Assembly (NCBI RefSeq): GCF_028550395.1
Contig: NZ_JAQQKW010000001.1
Coordinates: 310,001-374,000, forward strand
Direction: 5' to 3'
DNA from: Asticcacaulis currens
Lineage (GTDB): Bacteria > Pseudomonadota > Alphaproteobacteria > Caulobacterales > Caulobacteraceae
DNA: 64,000 nt
Numbering within the stretch: the stretch's first letter is position 1; each line of letters starts with the position of its first letter. This document shows, in pieces, positions 20,055 through 31,921 of this stretch. The notes below the pieces were generated by a model. The model saw only the letters and a list, made by a program, of their open reading frames with translations, was not told the origin of the DNA and did not search any database. The position numbers and the translations under genes were made by a program.

Positions 20055-20693
20055 CTTCCTTTTCCTGAAGACAACAGACATCAGGCGCTGAGCGATCTGC
20101 TCCGTGCGCTGATGTTTGCTGTCTGAGGGACAGTGATGCGTCCGGACGATCCCCTCGACCGTCCGCACTTTGGTTTTTCTTTATATTTCAGCGATTTGAT
20201 ATCTTTACCGCAACGTGGTGAAGGGCGTCTTTGCGCGCGCAGGTTTTTTAACCGGTGCGTCAAAATGACAGGTTCTTAACCCTTTGTAAATTTCTCCTTA
20301 CCGGGGAAGACGTTATCAGAGTCAACAGAAATATCAGCGCTGGTCAGCAAATATCCTCGTTGACCTGACCGCCGGGAAAGCTAAGGTGAAGTCATCTCGC
20401 CTTTCCATCCCAATACGGATGAAACGGTGGTGCCGGGCAGAGCCTTGCACCAAACGAGAGTCTGTTGCCAAAATTTCACAAAACCAATGACTTAGGTTTT
20501 GCGGAAACGGTAATCAGAACGGGGGTGGACACTGCCTGACACTGCGTAAGGTGTGAACGCCATGGTTTTTTGTAACCGGGGGCGGTCCTCCCTCTTCGGG
20601 GCGTCAGGAGTTCGAAAAGGACTCGTGTCGACCCGTCTGAAGCCGTTGCCGTATGCGTAGGATTTGGGGAAAAATGATCGGGGCTTTAATAAC
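20055..20693 (+). promoter_or_regulatory. dnaA leader and promoter region
   Basis: 639 bases without a gene between rpsT and dnaA. An imperfect hairpin (20070-20088 with 20106-20123) may end rpsT transcription. Three GANTC sites lie at 20319-20323, 20458-20462 and 20620-20624; GANTC is the CcrM methylation site and is known to affect dnaA expression in Caulobacter. TTAA-N7-TAAA at 20276-20290 differs by one base from the CtrA-box form TTAA-N7-TTAA. I found no good DnaA boxes (TTATNCACA) and no AT-rich unwinding element, so I do not call an origin. Confidence 0.5.
20070..20123 (+). terminator. Possible terminator hairpin after rpsT
   Basis: About 17 of 19 bases of 20070-20088 can pair with 20106-20123, with one bulge and small mismatches. 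No T-run follows, so intrinsic termination is uncertain; it may instead stabilise the rpsT mRNA end. Confidence 0.35.
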
Positions 20694-22115
20694 ATGCCAG
20701 GCGTAAACAACTGGTCGCCGATCCAGCCTGAAATGGTATGGACTAAAGTTGCATCTGCCCTCCGTCATGAATTGGGTGAGGGGCCTTATAACTCCTATGT
20801 CGCGCCTTCGGCACTGCGTCAGAATCCTCTGGGCGATCCGGTGCTGGTGACGCCGACCTTATATGCGCGCGACTGGTTTGCCCGTAATGCGCTGCGCCGG
20901 GCCAATGAGCTTTGGGCGCAGCACGATCCGGATCACCGATCGCTGGAACTGAAATCGCGGGCCGAATTCGACGATCAGTCCAAGGCCGCTGCGCCGACAC
21001 CGGTGAGCCGTGTGGACAGCGCCGAAGGCGCACCCGTGGCCCCCGTCGTCAGTTTTCAGGACGCCGCTGCCCGCGTCGCCGGGCTTCAGGAGCGCCTGAC
21101 CTTTGACACCTTCGTGCCGGGTCGCGGCAATGAATTCGCCTATACTATGTCGCGCCAGGTCGCCACGTGGGCCGACGGGCATTTTAATCCGGTCTTCTTC
21201 CACGGCCCTTACGGCTATGGGAAGACTCACCTTCTGAACGCCATCGCCTGGGAAGCCAAGGCCCGTCGTCAGGACGCCAAGGTCGTCTACCTGACGGCGG
21301 AAAAATTCACCTCGACTTTCGTAAAGTCGCTTCAGGATCGCTCGACTGCCGCCTTCAAGGACGAGTTGCGTGGCGCCGATCTGCTGTTGATTGATGACGT
21401 ACATTTCATCGGCGGTAAGACCTCGTCGCAAGAAGAGCTGTTTCACACCTTGACCGCGCTGTTGGAAAACAATAAGCGCGTGGTGTTCACGGCGGACCGT
21501 CCGCCGTCGCACCTCAACGAAATCGAAGCGCGTCTCAGATCGCACCTGTCCTCCGGGCTGGTCTGCGCTCTGGATGTCGCCGATCAAAGCCTGAGAATGG
21601 GCATTATCGAGCGCAAGCTTGATCAACTCGCCAAGCGTCTGGGCGTCGCCCAGAAGCCGCAACATGATGTACTGCAATTTTTAGCAGATCGCGTACCGGG
21701 TTCTATCCGTGAGCTGGAAGGGGCCGTCAATACCCTGGCCGCTTCGGCCGGTGCGCGTCTGGGGAGTTTAACTTTGGACGAAGCTATGGCCTTGCTGCAA
21801 CCCAACCTGAAGGTATCGGCGGAGCGCCGCGTGACGGTCGATGAAATCCAGAAGCTGACGGCGGATCACTTCGCCCTGAAGCAGGCGGATCTTCTGTCGG
21901 AACGCCGAACGCGCTCGGTTGCCCGCCCGCGTCAGGTTGCGATGTGGCTGTGCAAGCAGCACACGACGCGTTCCTATCCGGATATCGGTCGCCGTTTCGG
22001 CGGACGTGACCACACGACGGTTCTGCATGCCGTCAAGAAGGTCGAGGAACTGCTGCAAAGCGACGAACAGATCGCTAAGGACGTCGAAGCCCTGACCCGT
22101 AAACTGCGTGGCTAA
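20694..22115 (+). CDS. dnaA: Chromosomal replication initiator protein DnaA
   Basis: AAA+ initiator that binds and melts oriC and loads the helicase. From the ATG at 20694 the protein has 473 residues: domain I (1-85), a Pro/Ala-rich linker (95-120), AAA+ core with Walker A GPYGYGKT (171-178), Walker B LLIDD (231-235) and the RLRSHLSSGL arginine-finger motif, and domain IV with the DNA-binding signature RFGGRDHTTVLHAVKKVE near the C-terminus. An in-frame TTG ten codons upstream (20664) is an alternative start; neither has a strong ribosome binding site. dnaN follows, separated by a terminator-like hairpin. Confidence 0.97.
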   Translation: MPGVNNWSPIQPEMVWTKVASALRHELGEGPYNSYVAPSALRQNPLGDPVLVTPTLYARDWFARNALRRANELWAQHDPDHRSLELKSRAEFDDQSKAAAPTPVSRVDSAEGAPVAPVVSFQDAAARVAGLQERLTFDTFVPGRGNEFAYTMSRQVATWADGHFNPVFFHGPYGYGKTHLLNAIAWEAKARRQDAKVVYLTAEKFTSTFVKSLQDRSTAAFKDELRGADLLLIDDVHFIGGKTSSQEELFHTLTALLENNKRVVFTADRPPSHLNEIEARLRSHLSSGLVCALDVADQSLRMGIIERKLDQLAKRLGVAQKPQHDVLQFLADRVPGSIRELEGAVNTLAASAGARLGSLTLDEAMALLQPNLKVSAERRVTVDEIQKLTADHFALKQADLLSERRTRSVARPRQVAMWLCKQHTTRSYPDIGRRFGGRDHTTVLHAVKKVEELLQSDEQIAKDVEALTRKLRG

Positions 22116-22170
22116 TTCGCCGGTTTAACCGGTTGACGCCGCTTAATAAACATTTAAGGTCTTGCGAAGC

Positions 22171-22195
22171 GCCGGGGCAACTGCCCCGGCCTTTT
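22171..22195 (+). terminator. Terminator or attenuator between dnaA and dnaN
   Basis: A perfect 8-bp all-GC stem (22171-22178 with 22183-22190), AACT loop and CTTTTG tail lie 56 bases past the dnaA stop and 65 bases before the dnaN start. It could uncouple the two genes or let partial read-through pass. Confidence 0.75.
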
Positions 22196-22259
22196 GCTCT
22201 ATACCTATACAGCCGCAAAGGCTGGCCATAAATTCTGGCCAAAATTCTGGGATGCCAAG

Positions 22260-23381
22260 ATGCAGCTAATCATAGAACGTGGCGCACTCCTGAAGGCACT
22301 GGGCCACGTCCAGAACGTGGTGGAACGCCGCAACACCATCCCCATACTGTCGAATGTGCTCTTGTCGGCCGAAGGCTCTCATGTGTCCTTTTCGGCGACT
22401 GATCTCGACATGGAAATCGTGGACTCGGCTGAAGCCATCGTTGCGGTGCCGGGTCAGATCACGGCGCCCGCCCACACCCTATACGAGATCGTGCGCAAGC
22501 TGCCCGACGGTGCCGATGTTGAACTGCGCTATCAGGCCGGCGACGATCCGCGTCTGTCGGTTCAGGCAGGACGCTCGCGCTTTGCCCTGCCCGTCCTGCC
22601 CGCCGGGGATTTCCCGGTGATGTCGGGCGACCATGACGGCGCGACCTATGCCCTGCTGAAAGAGGACTTAAAGCGCCTGATCGACAAAACGCGCTTTGCT
22701 GTGTCGACCGAAGAGACACGTTACTATCTCAACGGCCTTTTCCTGCACACTCTGACCGAGGACGGTTCAGGTTATCTGCGTGCCGTAGCCACCGATGGCC
22801 ACCGTCTGGCCCTGGCCGAAATGCCGGCGCCGGATGGCTCTATTGGCAGCGCCGGGGTGATTATCCCTCGCAAGACCATTGATCAGGCCCGCCGCCTTCT
22901 GGACGACGGCACAGGTTATGTCGAACTCACAGTCTCGCCCGCCAAGATCCGCTTTAACTTCGGTACTGCCGCCCTGACCTCGAAAATCATCGACGGCTCC
23001 TTCCCCGACTATGGTCGTGTTATTCCGAAGAACAATGACAAGCTGATGCGGATTGATACGGGGGTTCTTTCGCGCGCTGTCGATCGCGTTTCGACCATCT
23101 CGGCAGAAAAGAGCCGTTCGGTGAAGATGGCCATTGAACCGGGTCGTCTAACGCTCACCGTTCGCAATATCGAAGCCGGTCAGGCGGTCGAAGAAGCCGA
23201 AATCGACTATGATTCTGACGCCCTCGAAATCGGCTTCAATGCCCGCTACATCCTCGATGTAATGGGTCAGATCGCTGGTGAACAGGTGGAGCTGCGCCTC
23301 AATGATGCAGCCTCACCGACCCTGGTACTCGACACCGCGGATCAGGGCGTCCAGTACGTGCTGATGCCGCTGCGGGTGTAG
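22260..23381 (+). CDS. dnaN: DNA polymerase III subunit beta (sliding clamp)
   Basis: Ring-forming processivity clamp of the replicative polymerase. The 373-residue protein has three DNA-clamp domains of roughly 120 residues each; it begins MQLIIERGALLKALGHVQNVVERRNTIPILSNVLL and ends YVLMPLRV, the usual C-terminus that meets clamp-binding partners. The frame is open 22 codons upstream, but the ATG at 22260 matches family starts. It sits between dnaA and recF on the same strand in the ancestral dnaA-dnaN-recF-gyrB order. Confidence 0.97.
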   Translation: MQLIIERGALLKALGHVQNVVERRNTIPILSNVLLSAEGSHVSFSATDLDMEIVDSAEAIVAVPGQITAPAHTLYEIVRKLPDGADVELRYQAGDDPRLSVQAGRSRFALPVLPAGDFPVMSGDHDGATYALLKEDLKRLIDKTRFAVSTEETRYYLNGLFLHTLTEDGSGYLRAVATDGHRLALAEMPAPDGSIGSAGVIIPRKTIDQARRLLDDGTGYVELTVSPAKIRFNFGTAALTSKIIDGSFPDYGRVIPKNNDKLMRIDTGVLSRAVDRVSTISAEKSRSVKMAIEPGRLTLTVRNIEAGQAVEEAEIDYDSDALEIGFNARYILDVMGQIAGEQVELRLNDAASPTLVLDTADQGVQYVLMPLRV

Positions 23382-23426
23382 GGTCAATTTTTCACCCCGC
23401 TCGTCATCTTGGCAATGAGACAAATG

Positions 23427-23472
23427 GTCAGATCGAAACCCGGGGTTACCGTGTGTTTCGATCTGACTTTTT
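23427..23472 (+). terminator. Rho-independent terminator after dnaN
   Basis: Perfect 13-bp inverted repeat (23427-23439 with 23455-23467) with a 15-base loop and a TTTTT run. It is just 17 bases before the recF start, so recF translation signals lie immediately after it and recF may depend on read-through or a promoter within this space. Confidence 0.9.
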
Positions 23473-23488
23473 CATTTAAAGGGCGCGC

Positions 23489-27063
<3,575 letters not shown>

Positions 27064-27068
27064 GGACA

Positions 27069-27089
27069 GGCAGGGGCTCAGCCCCTGCC
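27069..27089 (+). terminator. Hairpin after gyrB without T-run
   Basis: A perfect 9-bp GC-rich stem (27069-27077 with 27081-27089) around a 3-base loop six bases past the gyrB stop. No T-run follows and the next start codon is 10 bases away, so it may act as an mRNA end stabiliser or mask the ribosome binding site of the NUDIX gene. Confidence 0.4.
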
Positions 27090-27098
27090 CGCGTGGTT

Positions 27099-27509
27099 AT
27101 GACTAAGATCATCGCCCTCGCTACAGCCGTAGTGGTAGATCCACACCGCAAACTGGCACTGGTGGTGCGCAAACACGACTCTTCGACTTATATTCAACCG
27201 GGTGGCAAGATCGACGCCGGTGAGACCCCGATTGAGGCTTTGCGGCGCGAATTACGCGAAGAAATCGGACTGGAACTCGCAGAAGACGAAGCTGTCTATC
27301 TGGGGCATTTCACGGCTCCGGCGGTCCATGAGATGGGCTTTAGAGTCCACTCACAAGCCTTCTGGATCGAAACAGACAAACCCGTCTGTGCAGCATCAGA
27401 AATTGCTGAAATAAAATGGATTGATCCGGTGCAAGCATTAAACTTCCCGCTCGCGCCACTCTCCCGACAGCTCATGACTTTGGCAGCCCAGCGTTTAAAT
27501 CAAGCCTGA
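27099..27509 (+). CDS. NUDIX hydrolase
   Basis: Hydrolyses a nucleoside diphosphate linked to another moiety; substrate unknown. The 136-residue protein has a complete Nudix box (G-x5-E-x7-REL-x-EE-x-G-L) beginning at GKIDAGE and ending REEIGLEL, around residues 37-60. The C-terminal half contains a Trp/Asp segment (IKWIDPVQALNFPLAPL) typical of the fold. A GTG at 27093 is an alternative start. It follows gyrB by about 35 bases on the same strand and may be expressed by read-through. Confidence 0.9.
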   Translation: MTKIIALATAVVVDPHRKLALVVRKHDSSTYIQPGGKIDAGETPIEALRRELREEIGLELAEDEAVYLGHFTAPAVHEMGFRVHSQAFWIETDKPVCAASEIAEIKWIDPVQALNFPLAPLSRQLMTLAAQRLNQA

Positions 27510-27548
27510 CCATCGAGGGCGATCGTTTGACCGAAAGCCCGTTTCGGT

Positions 27549-29711
27549 TCATGCGGCAGGCTTGCCGGCCAACACGCCGCGTCCATGGGGTGCTATGAAG
27601 ACGGTGCCCCATTCTAACGGGTCACCAGAGAGCGCCCGCAACGCGCCATACTGATGCTTATCATCGTTGATACGGGTCCACGTCGTGCCCTCATCATCCG
27701 ACCGCCAAATCCCTTCGCGGCCCCTCACCTTGCCCCATAGATAAACGGCAGGATACCCATTCTTGGTTTTCGCCGCACCGAAACCCAGGGTCCAGGCCTC
27801 GTCCACACCCACTACGGGCTTCAGGCTTGCGCTTGCCTCACGTGAGTGAAAAAGCCCATTAGGGAGCGCGACCCACAGATCTCTCATGCGCGTGGGCACG
27901 ACAAAAAGCTGTGCTGTCTGCCAGGATTCTATCTTTGGAAGCCCGGAAATGATGGGCTTAAAGCTGGCACCACCGTCGACGCTAATCAAAATGACCCCGG
28001 TGAAGCGATCGAGAACGTAAAAGACCCCGTCGGCAACCTTGTCTGACACCGGCAACAACGCCTGATCACGACCGTTTGGCCACCCCACGCTCTCTTTCCA
28101 GCTTCGCCCTCGGTCTGCAGAATAAAAGGCCGCCTCTCGCTCGGGGACCCACAGAAGGGAGGTCGCCTTCGCCGATATAGCGATACTCCCTGGCCCTTTC
28201 CAGGGCTGGCCTTGCGCGGGATTTCGGTAGGGCGTGGATGGAAGTGCCGACCAGCTCGCACCTCCCTCTTCAGATATCATGGCAAAGCGCCCGCTATTGG
28301 TCGTCCTCACCACTACGTCGGGGGCCTGCCCGGCATAGTCAACCGACCAGTTCGTCTCACTTGCTGGCACAAAGAGACCGTTTTTGGGCGTTTTGGTTAT
28401 ATCATCCCAGGCGGCCCCCCCAACATCGCCCATGGCAACAAATAAGGTCGCACCTGCCGTAGGCGACGTCATCTGGAGAGTGGCTGTCTCCTCGAGATTA
28501 TTGACATTGAAGGAAAACCGAACGGGCTCTGTAGCTATCTTTGTTAAATTTTCGCTCATCCAAAGGCCATAACCTGTGCCGTAGATAAGCTCATCAGGAT
28601 TGAATGGATTGATCTTCAAATCAGAAATCCAATGTCCCATCCTATCCTCGCCCTTCAAGTAGTTTGAGAGCCAGGGATAGTTTGAGGTGTCGTGCCTGGC
28701 GCGCTCGCCTAAGGCGCGCCACGTTTGTCCGTAGTCGATTGACAAGAAGATATCATCACCCGGCCACCAGCGATTGAGTGTAGAGACGCACACCATACCG
28801 CCCGGCCCGACATCCACACCAGAGAAGCCAAAGCGCGCAGCGGCGTCTGGCCGGATGGGTGATATGTCGCTCCACTTTCCGGATTTGGCATCGCGTTTCC
28901 AGACGCTCCCTCCGGTCGCGTTGCTGGGATTGATCGCAGCCGCTTGCCCGTCGCCTTGGGCAAACGTCACATAGAGGGTTCCGTCACTGGCAAAGACGGC
29001 ATGCTGAGGCACCTGAGCAGGCGTTGCAGACACTTTCGACCAGGTCGCACCCTGATCAAGGCTCACATAAAGCCCGGCTTCGGCATCCGCGACGCCTACA
29101 AAAATTGCTGCTGACCGGGGATCAATAACGACGAGGCTCAGATGAGTGCCCGGCCCCGTCACCTGGGAGAAAGACTGGGCGGCGTCCTTACTTTTCCAAA
29201 GCCCATTCTGATTGGATCCGTACCATAAAACTTCGCTGTTCTTGGGGTCGACAACAAGGCGATCCCCGGTTCCGCGTCCATCTGAATTCCCCCCTACCTG
29301 GATGGGCAGTTCCGTCTTTCTCCAGCTGCGCCCCTGGTCAGACGACGCTAGGATGGCACCCTTGCGAGCCCAATCGGCGAGGTAAAGACCGCACGCCGCA
29401 TAGATTCTGTCGGGATTAGATGGATCTATGGCCATGCTCAGCACACCCATCAGATCGGCATCGTCCCGCCCCAGGTGATCGAGCAATGGGACCCAGCCTT
29501 TGTCTTGATCGGCGTATCGGTACATCCCCCCAATGTCTGTGCGGGCATAAAGAATCCCGGCCGTTTTTGGGTGATAGAGAAATCCATCGACAAACCCGCC
29601 TCCCCCGAAAGGGATGGTGGCCCACGTATAAGGTGAGGGCTCTGCAGCGCTGGCGTCGCTGGGTGCCAAAACCATGGCGCCCGAAGTTAGCAACATTTCA
29701 CGACGGTTCAT
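27549..29711 (-). CDS. GH74-like secreted glycoside hydrolase (xyloglucanase-type)
   Basis: Predicted exported beta-propeller hydrolase. The 720-residue protein has a Tat-like signal (MNRREMLLTSGAMVLAPSDASA) and then two seven-bladed propeller halves built of repeated sialidase/BNR-like strands (S-x-D-x-G-x-(S/T)-W: SSDQGRSW, SLDQGATW, SIDYGQTW, SADRGRSW, SVDGGASF, SDDEGTTW). The opening GGGFVDGFLYHPKTAGILYARTDIGGMYR matches GH74; the Asp in RTDIGG is a candidate catalytic acid, and an Asp in NWSVDYA may be the second. Substrate (xyloglucan) is inferred by family. It is isolated, next to argG's terminator. Confidence 0.85.
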   Translation of the reverse strand: MNRREMLLTSGAMVLAPSDASAAEPSPYTWATIPFGGGGFVDGFLYHPKTAGILYARTDIGGMYRYADQDKGWVPLLDHLGRDDADLMGVLSMAIDPSNPDRIYAACGLYLADWARKGAILASSDQGRSWRKTELPIQVGGNSDGRGTGDRLVVDPKNSEVLWYGSNQNGLWKSKDAAQSFSQVTGPGTHLSLVVIDPRSAAIFVGVADAEAGLYVSLDQGATWSKVSATPAQVPQHAVFASDGTLYVTFAQGDGQAAAINPSNATGGSVWKRDAKSGKWSDISPIRPDAAARFGFSGVDVGPGGMVCVSTLNRWWPGDDIFLSIDYGQTWRALGERARHDTSNYPWLSNYLKGEDRMGHWISDLKINPFNPDELIYGTGYGLWMSENLTKIATEPVRFSFNVNNLEETATLQMTSPTAGATLFVAMGDVGGAAWDDITKTPKNGLFVPASETNWSVDYAGQAPDVVVRTTNSGRFAMISEEGGASWSALPSTPYRNPAQGQPWKGPGSIAISAKATSLLWVPEREAAFYSADRGRSWKESVGWPNGRDQALLPVSDKVADGVFYVLDRFTGVILISVDGGASFKPIISGLPKIESWQTAQLFVVPTRMRDLWVALPNGLFHSREASASLKPVVGVDEAWTLGFGAAKTKNGYPAVYLWGKVRGREGIWRSDDEGTTWTRINDDKHQYGALRALSGDPLEWGTVFIAPHGRGVLAGKPAA

Positions 29712-29797
29712 CTTTTCCCCCGTTTGGCTCCCGGCCCCGAGCCGAAATGCCCAAAGCTTTCATGCACGCTATGGGCATGACGCATCCGCCCTGGTTT

Positions 29798-29830
29798 GCA
29801 TTGTATTATAATAGCACTGTCTACCGTAGC
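29798..29830 (-). promoter_or_regulatory. Candidate promoter of the GH74 gene
   Basis: The minus strand has a perfect TATAAT (complement of 29805-29810) about 87 bases before the predicted leader end. No good TTGACA lies 17 bases upstream, so the -35 may be poor or activator-dependent. A motif match only. Confidence 0.3.
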
Positions 29831-29923
29831 GATGTGAGTTTGCCAAGCCCTCTAAAACCCGAGAGGCCACGCAGCACTTTTGCCCGATCACAGCGAAGTT
29901 TCCCGGCTTTTGGGTCGAAAAGC

Positions 29924-29960
29924 AAAAAAAGCCCGGTCCAGCGCTAGGCTGGTCCGGGCT
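29924..29960 (-). terminator. Rho-independent terminator of argG
   Basis: 12-bp stem with one mismatch (29930-29941 with 29949-29960) and a 7-base loop, followed on the minus strand by seven T residues (complement of 29924-29930). It lies about 90 bases past the argG stop. Confidence 0.85.
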
Positions 29961-30047
29961 GACACCTGGACAAATGTATTGTCCTCAGCACTTTTATTAT
30001 ATGACTTCTAACCGTCAGGCGCGGATCGGATAAAGGTTTGTGTAGTC

Positions 30048-31289
30048 CTACTTTGCGTCGCGCGCATCGCGCTTAGCCGCCACACGCAGGCGCAAGGCGT
30101 TGAGCTTGATAAAGCCGGCCGCGTCGCGGTGATCGTAAGCCACCTTACCCTCTTCGAAGGTCACGAGGTCCTGATCATAGAGGCTATAGGGGCTTTCGCG
30201 GCCGATCACCGTGACATTGCCCTTATAAAGCTTCACAGTCACGCGGCCCGTGACCTTAGCCTGCGAATAATCGATGGCCGCCTGAAGCATCTCACGCTCA
30301 GGCGAGAACCAGAAGCCGTTGTAGACGAGCGAAGCGTATTTCGGCATCAGCTCGTCCTTCAGGTGCATGGCACCACGGTCGAGCGTGATCGATTCGATAC
30401 CGCGGTGAGCTGCCAACAGTATGGTGCCGCCAGGGGTTTCATAGACGCCGCGCGACTTCATGCCAACGAAGCGGTTTTCAACGAGGTCCAGACGACCGAC
30501 GCCATTGTCGTGGCCCAACTGGTTCAGTTTGGTCAGCAAGGCCGCTGGCGACAGGGCTTCGCCATTGATGGCGACCGGATCACCCTTTTCAAAGTCTATA
30601 GTGAAAACCTCAGCCTTGTCCGGCGCGGCTTCCGGGGAGATGGTGCGCTGATAGACGAACTCAGGGGCTTCAACCGCCGGGTCTTCCAGCACCTTACCTT
30701 CTGACGAGGAGTGCAGCAGGTTGGCATCGACCGAGAAGGGCGCATCACCACGCTTATCTTTGGCAATGGGGATCTGGTGCTGTTCAGCGAAGGCGAGGAG
30801 TGACTCGCGCGACGCGAAGTCCCACTCACGCCACGGGGCGATGACGCGGATGTCGGGCTCCAGGCCATAGTAGCCGAGCTCAAAACGTACCTGATCGTTA
30901 CCCTTGCCCGTCGCCCCGTGGCAAACGGCGTCAGCGCCAACCTTGCGAGCGATTTCAATCTGTTTCTTGGCGATCAGCGGGCGCGCGATTGAGGTGCCCA
31001 GCAGGTACTGACCTTCATAGACGGTGTTGGCGCGGAACATCGGGAAGACGAAGTCGCGAACGAACTCTTCGCGCAGGTCTTCAATGTAGATGTTCTCCGG
31101 CTTGATGCCGAGAAGCTCGGCCTTTTTACGCGCGGGCTCAAGCTCCTCGCCCTGACCGAGGTCGGCGGTGAAGGTCACGACCTCAGCATTATATTCGGTC
31201 TGAAGCCACTTCAGGATGATCGACGTATCGAGGCCGCCGGAATAGGCGAGAACGACTTTCTTGACGGGCTTTTCAGTAGGGGAGGTCAT
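30048..31289 (-). CDS. argG: Argininosuccinate synthase
   Basis: Joins citrulline and aspartate with ATP to argininosuccinate in arginine biosynthesis. The 413-residue protein starts [29 protein letters not shown], where AYSGGLDTS is the PP-loop. Other landmarks are [18 protein letters not shown] (here [16 protein letters not shown]), [24 protein letters not shown] and [17 protein letters not shown] at the end. The frame is open 24 codons further, but the ATG at 31289 has GGAG upstream and fits the family. It is transcribed alone and ends at a strong terminator. Confidence 0.97.
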   Translation of the reverse strand: MTSPTEKPVKKVVLAYSGGLDTSIILKWLQTEYNAEVVTFTADLGQGEELEPARKKAELLGIKPENIYIEDLREEFVRDFVFPMFRANTVYEGQYLLGTSIARPLIAKKQIEIARKVGADAVCHGATGKGNDQVRFELGYYGLEPDIRVIAPWREWDFASRESLLAFAEQHQIPIAKDKRGDAPFSVDANLLHSSSEGKVLEDPAVEAPEFVYQRTISPEAAPDKAEVFTIDFEKGDPVAINGEALSPAALLTKLNQLGHDNGVGRLDLVENRFVGMKSRGVYETPGGTILLAAHRGIESITLDRGAMHLKDELMPKYASLVYNGFWFSPEREMLQAAIDYSQAKVTGRVTVKLYKGNVTVIGRESPYSLYDQDLVTFEEGKVAYDHRDAAGFIKLNALRLRVAAKRDARDAK

Positions 31290-31364
31290 GAGGCAACCAC
31301 TCCGGTCAGGGGGGTGAAAACAGTTGCTCGCGCCTTTAAGACCCCTCCCCTCAAGATGCAAGGA

Positions 31365-31865
31365 TTAATGCAGAAGCGAACGCGCCATCCTATGCCATTG
31401 CGCTCTGGTGATGCCATTTCTCTGATCTGTCGCCAGAGGGTGGTCCATCTGTGTTACCATGAAAAGTGGTACCCTGCCCGGCTCGCGGTCCTGAACCAAA
31501 AGCGGAAGGTGAAGAACTGGATCATAAGGCCGGATGGGGCTGCATAACCAACCGAAACTCGGCGGATCGTCACCCCGATCCGGATCGTTCCATCGGTCTT
31601 GCCTGCGATTAAAGTTCTTTTCGCCGAGGGACGACCAGACCGAGAAGGTCAGGGGCGTCGCATGATTTATAATAGGGATTTCTATATGTCCCCTGACAAA
31701 AAAATGCGCGTCGTCCACGACGCACCAACTGTCAGAAATCTCGACACGCGCTTGAAACATCTCCTCCGAAACCAATGCGCGCCAAGGCGCCTCAATCCCG
31801 AAACACACAGGCATATCATCATGTGCCTGGCCGCAATGGCGGCACTTCCATTTGATACCGAACAA
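31365..31865 (-). CDS. DUF2199 domain-containing protein
   Basis: Conserved protein of unknown function. The 166-residue product starts with an N-terminal zinc-ribbon-like pair (CRHCGQAH) and contains the family pattern of aromatic-rich strands PLTFSVWSSLGEKNFNR and HLPLLVQDREPGRVPLF. There is no signal peptide or membrane segment. The start is a TTG at 31865 with GGGGGG just upstream. It lies downstream of kup on the same strand, after the kup terminator, and 75 bases before argG. No role can be stated. Confidence 0.8.
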   Translation of the reverse strand: MFGIKWKCRHCGQAHDDMPVCFGIEAPWRALVSEEMFQARVEISDSWCVVDDAHFFVRGHIEIPIINHATPLTFSVWSSLGEKNFNRRQDRWNDPDRGDDPPSFGWLCSPIRPYDPVLHLPLLVQDREPGRVPLFMVTQMDHPLATDQRNGITRAQWHRMARSLLH

Positions 31866-31878
31866 CCAATCCCCCCCG

Positions 31879-31912
31879 AAAGAAAGGCCCCGTCCGGTAC
31901 GCCGGACGGGGC
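31879..31912 (-). terminator. Rho-independent terminator of kup
   Basis: Perfect 11-bp stem (31887-31897 with 31902-31912), TACG loop on the plus strand, followed on the minus strand by CTTTCTTTC. It lies 9 bases past the kup stop codon. The tail is interrupted by C residues. Confidence 0.8.
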
Positions 31913-31921
31913 TAAACTTAC

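Larger units (their letters stand above)
29712..30047. other. 336-base gap between the GH74 gene and argG
   Basis: Contains the argG terminator (29924-29960) and the upstream region of the GH74 gene with a TATAAT at 29805-29810 on the minus strand. No gene is supported; short plus-strand frames run through the repeats of T and A and have no binding sites. Confidence 0.5.

Noticed and set aside
20055-20693. Possible chromosome origin between rpsT and dnaA
   Set aside because: No DnaA boxes matching TTATNCACA and no AT-rich unwinding element; Caulobacter origins usually lie near hemE. Not enough to call.
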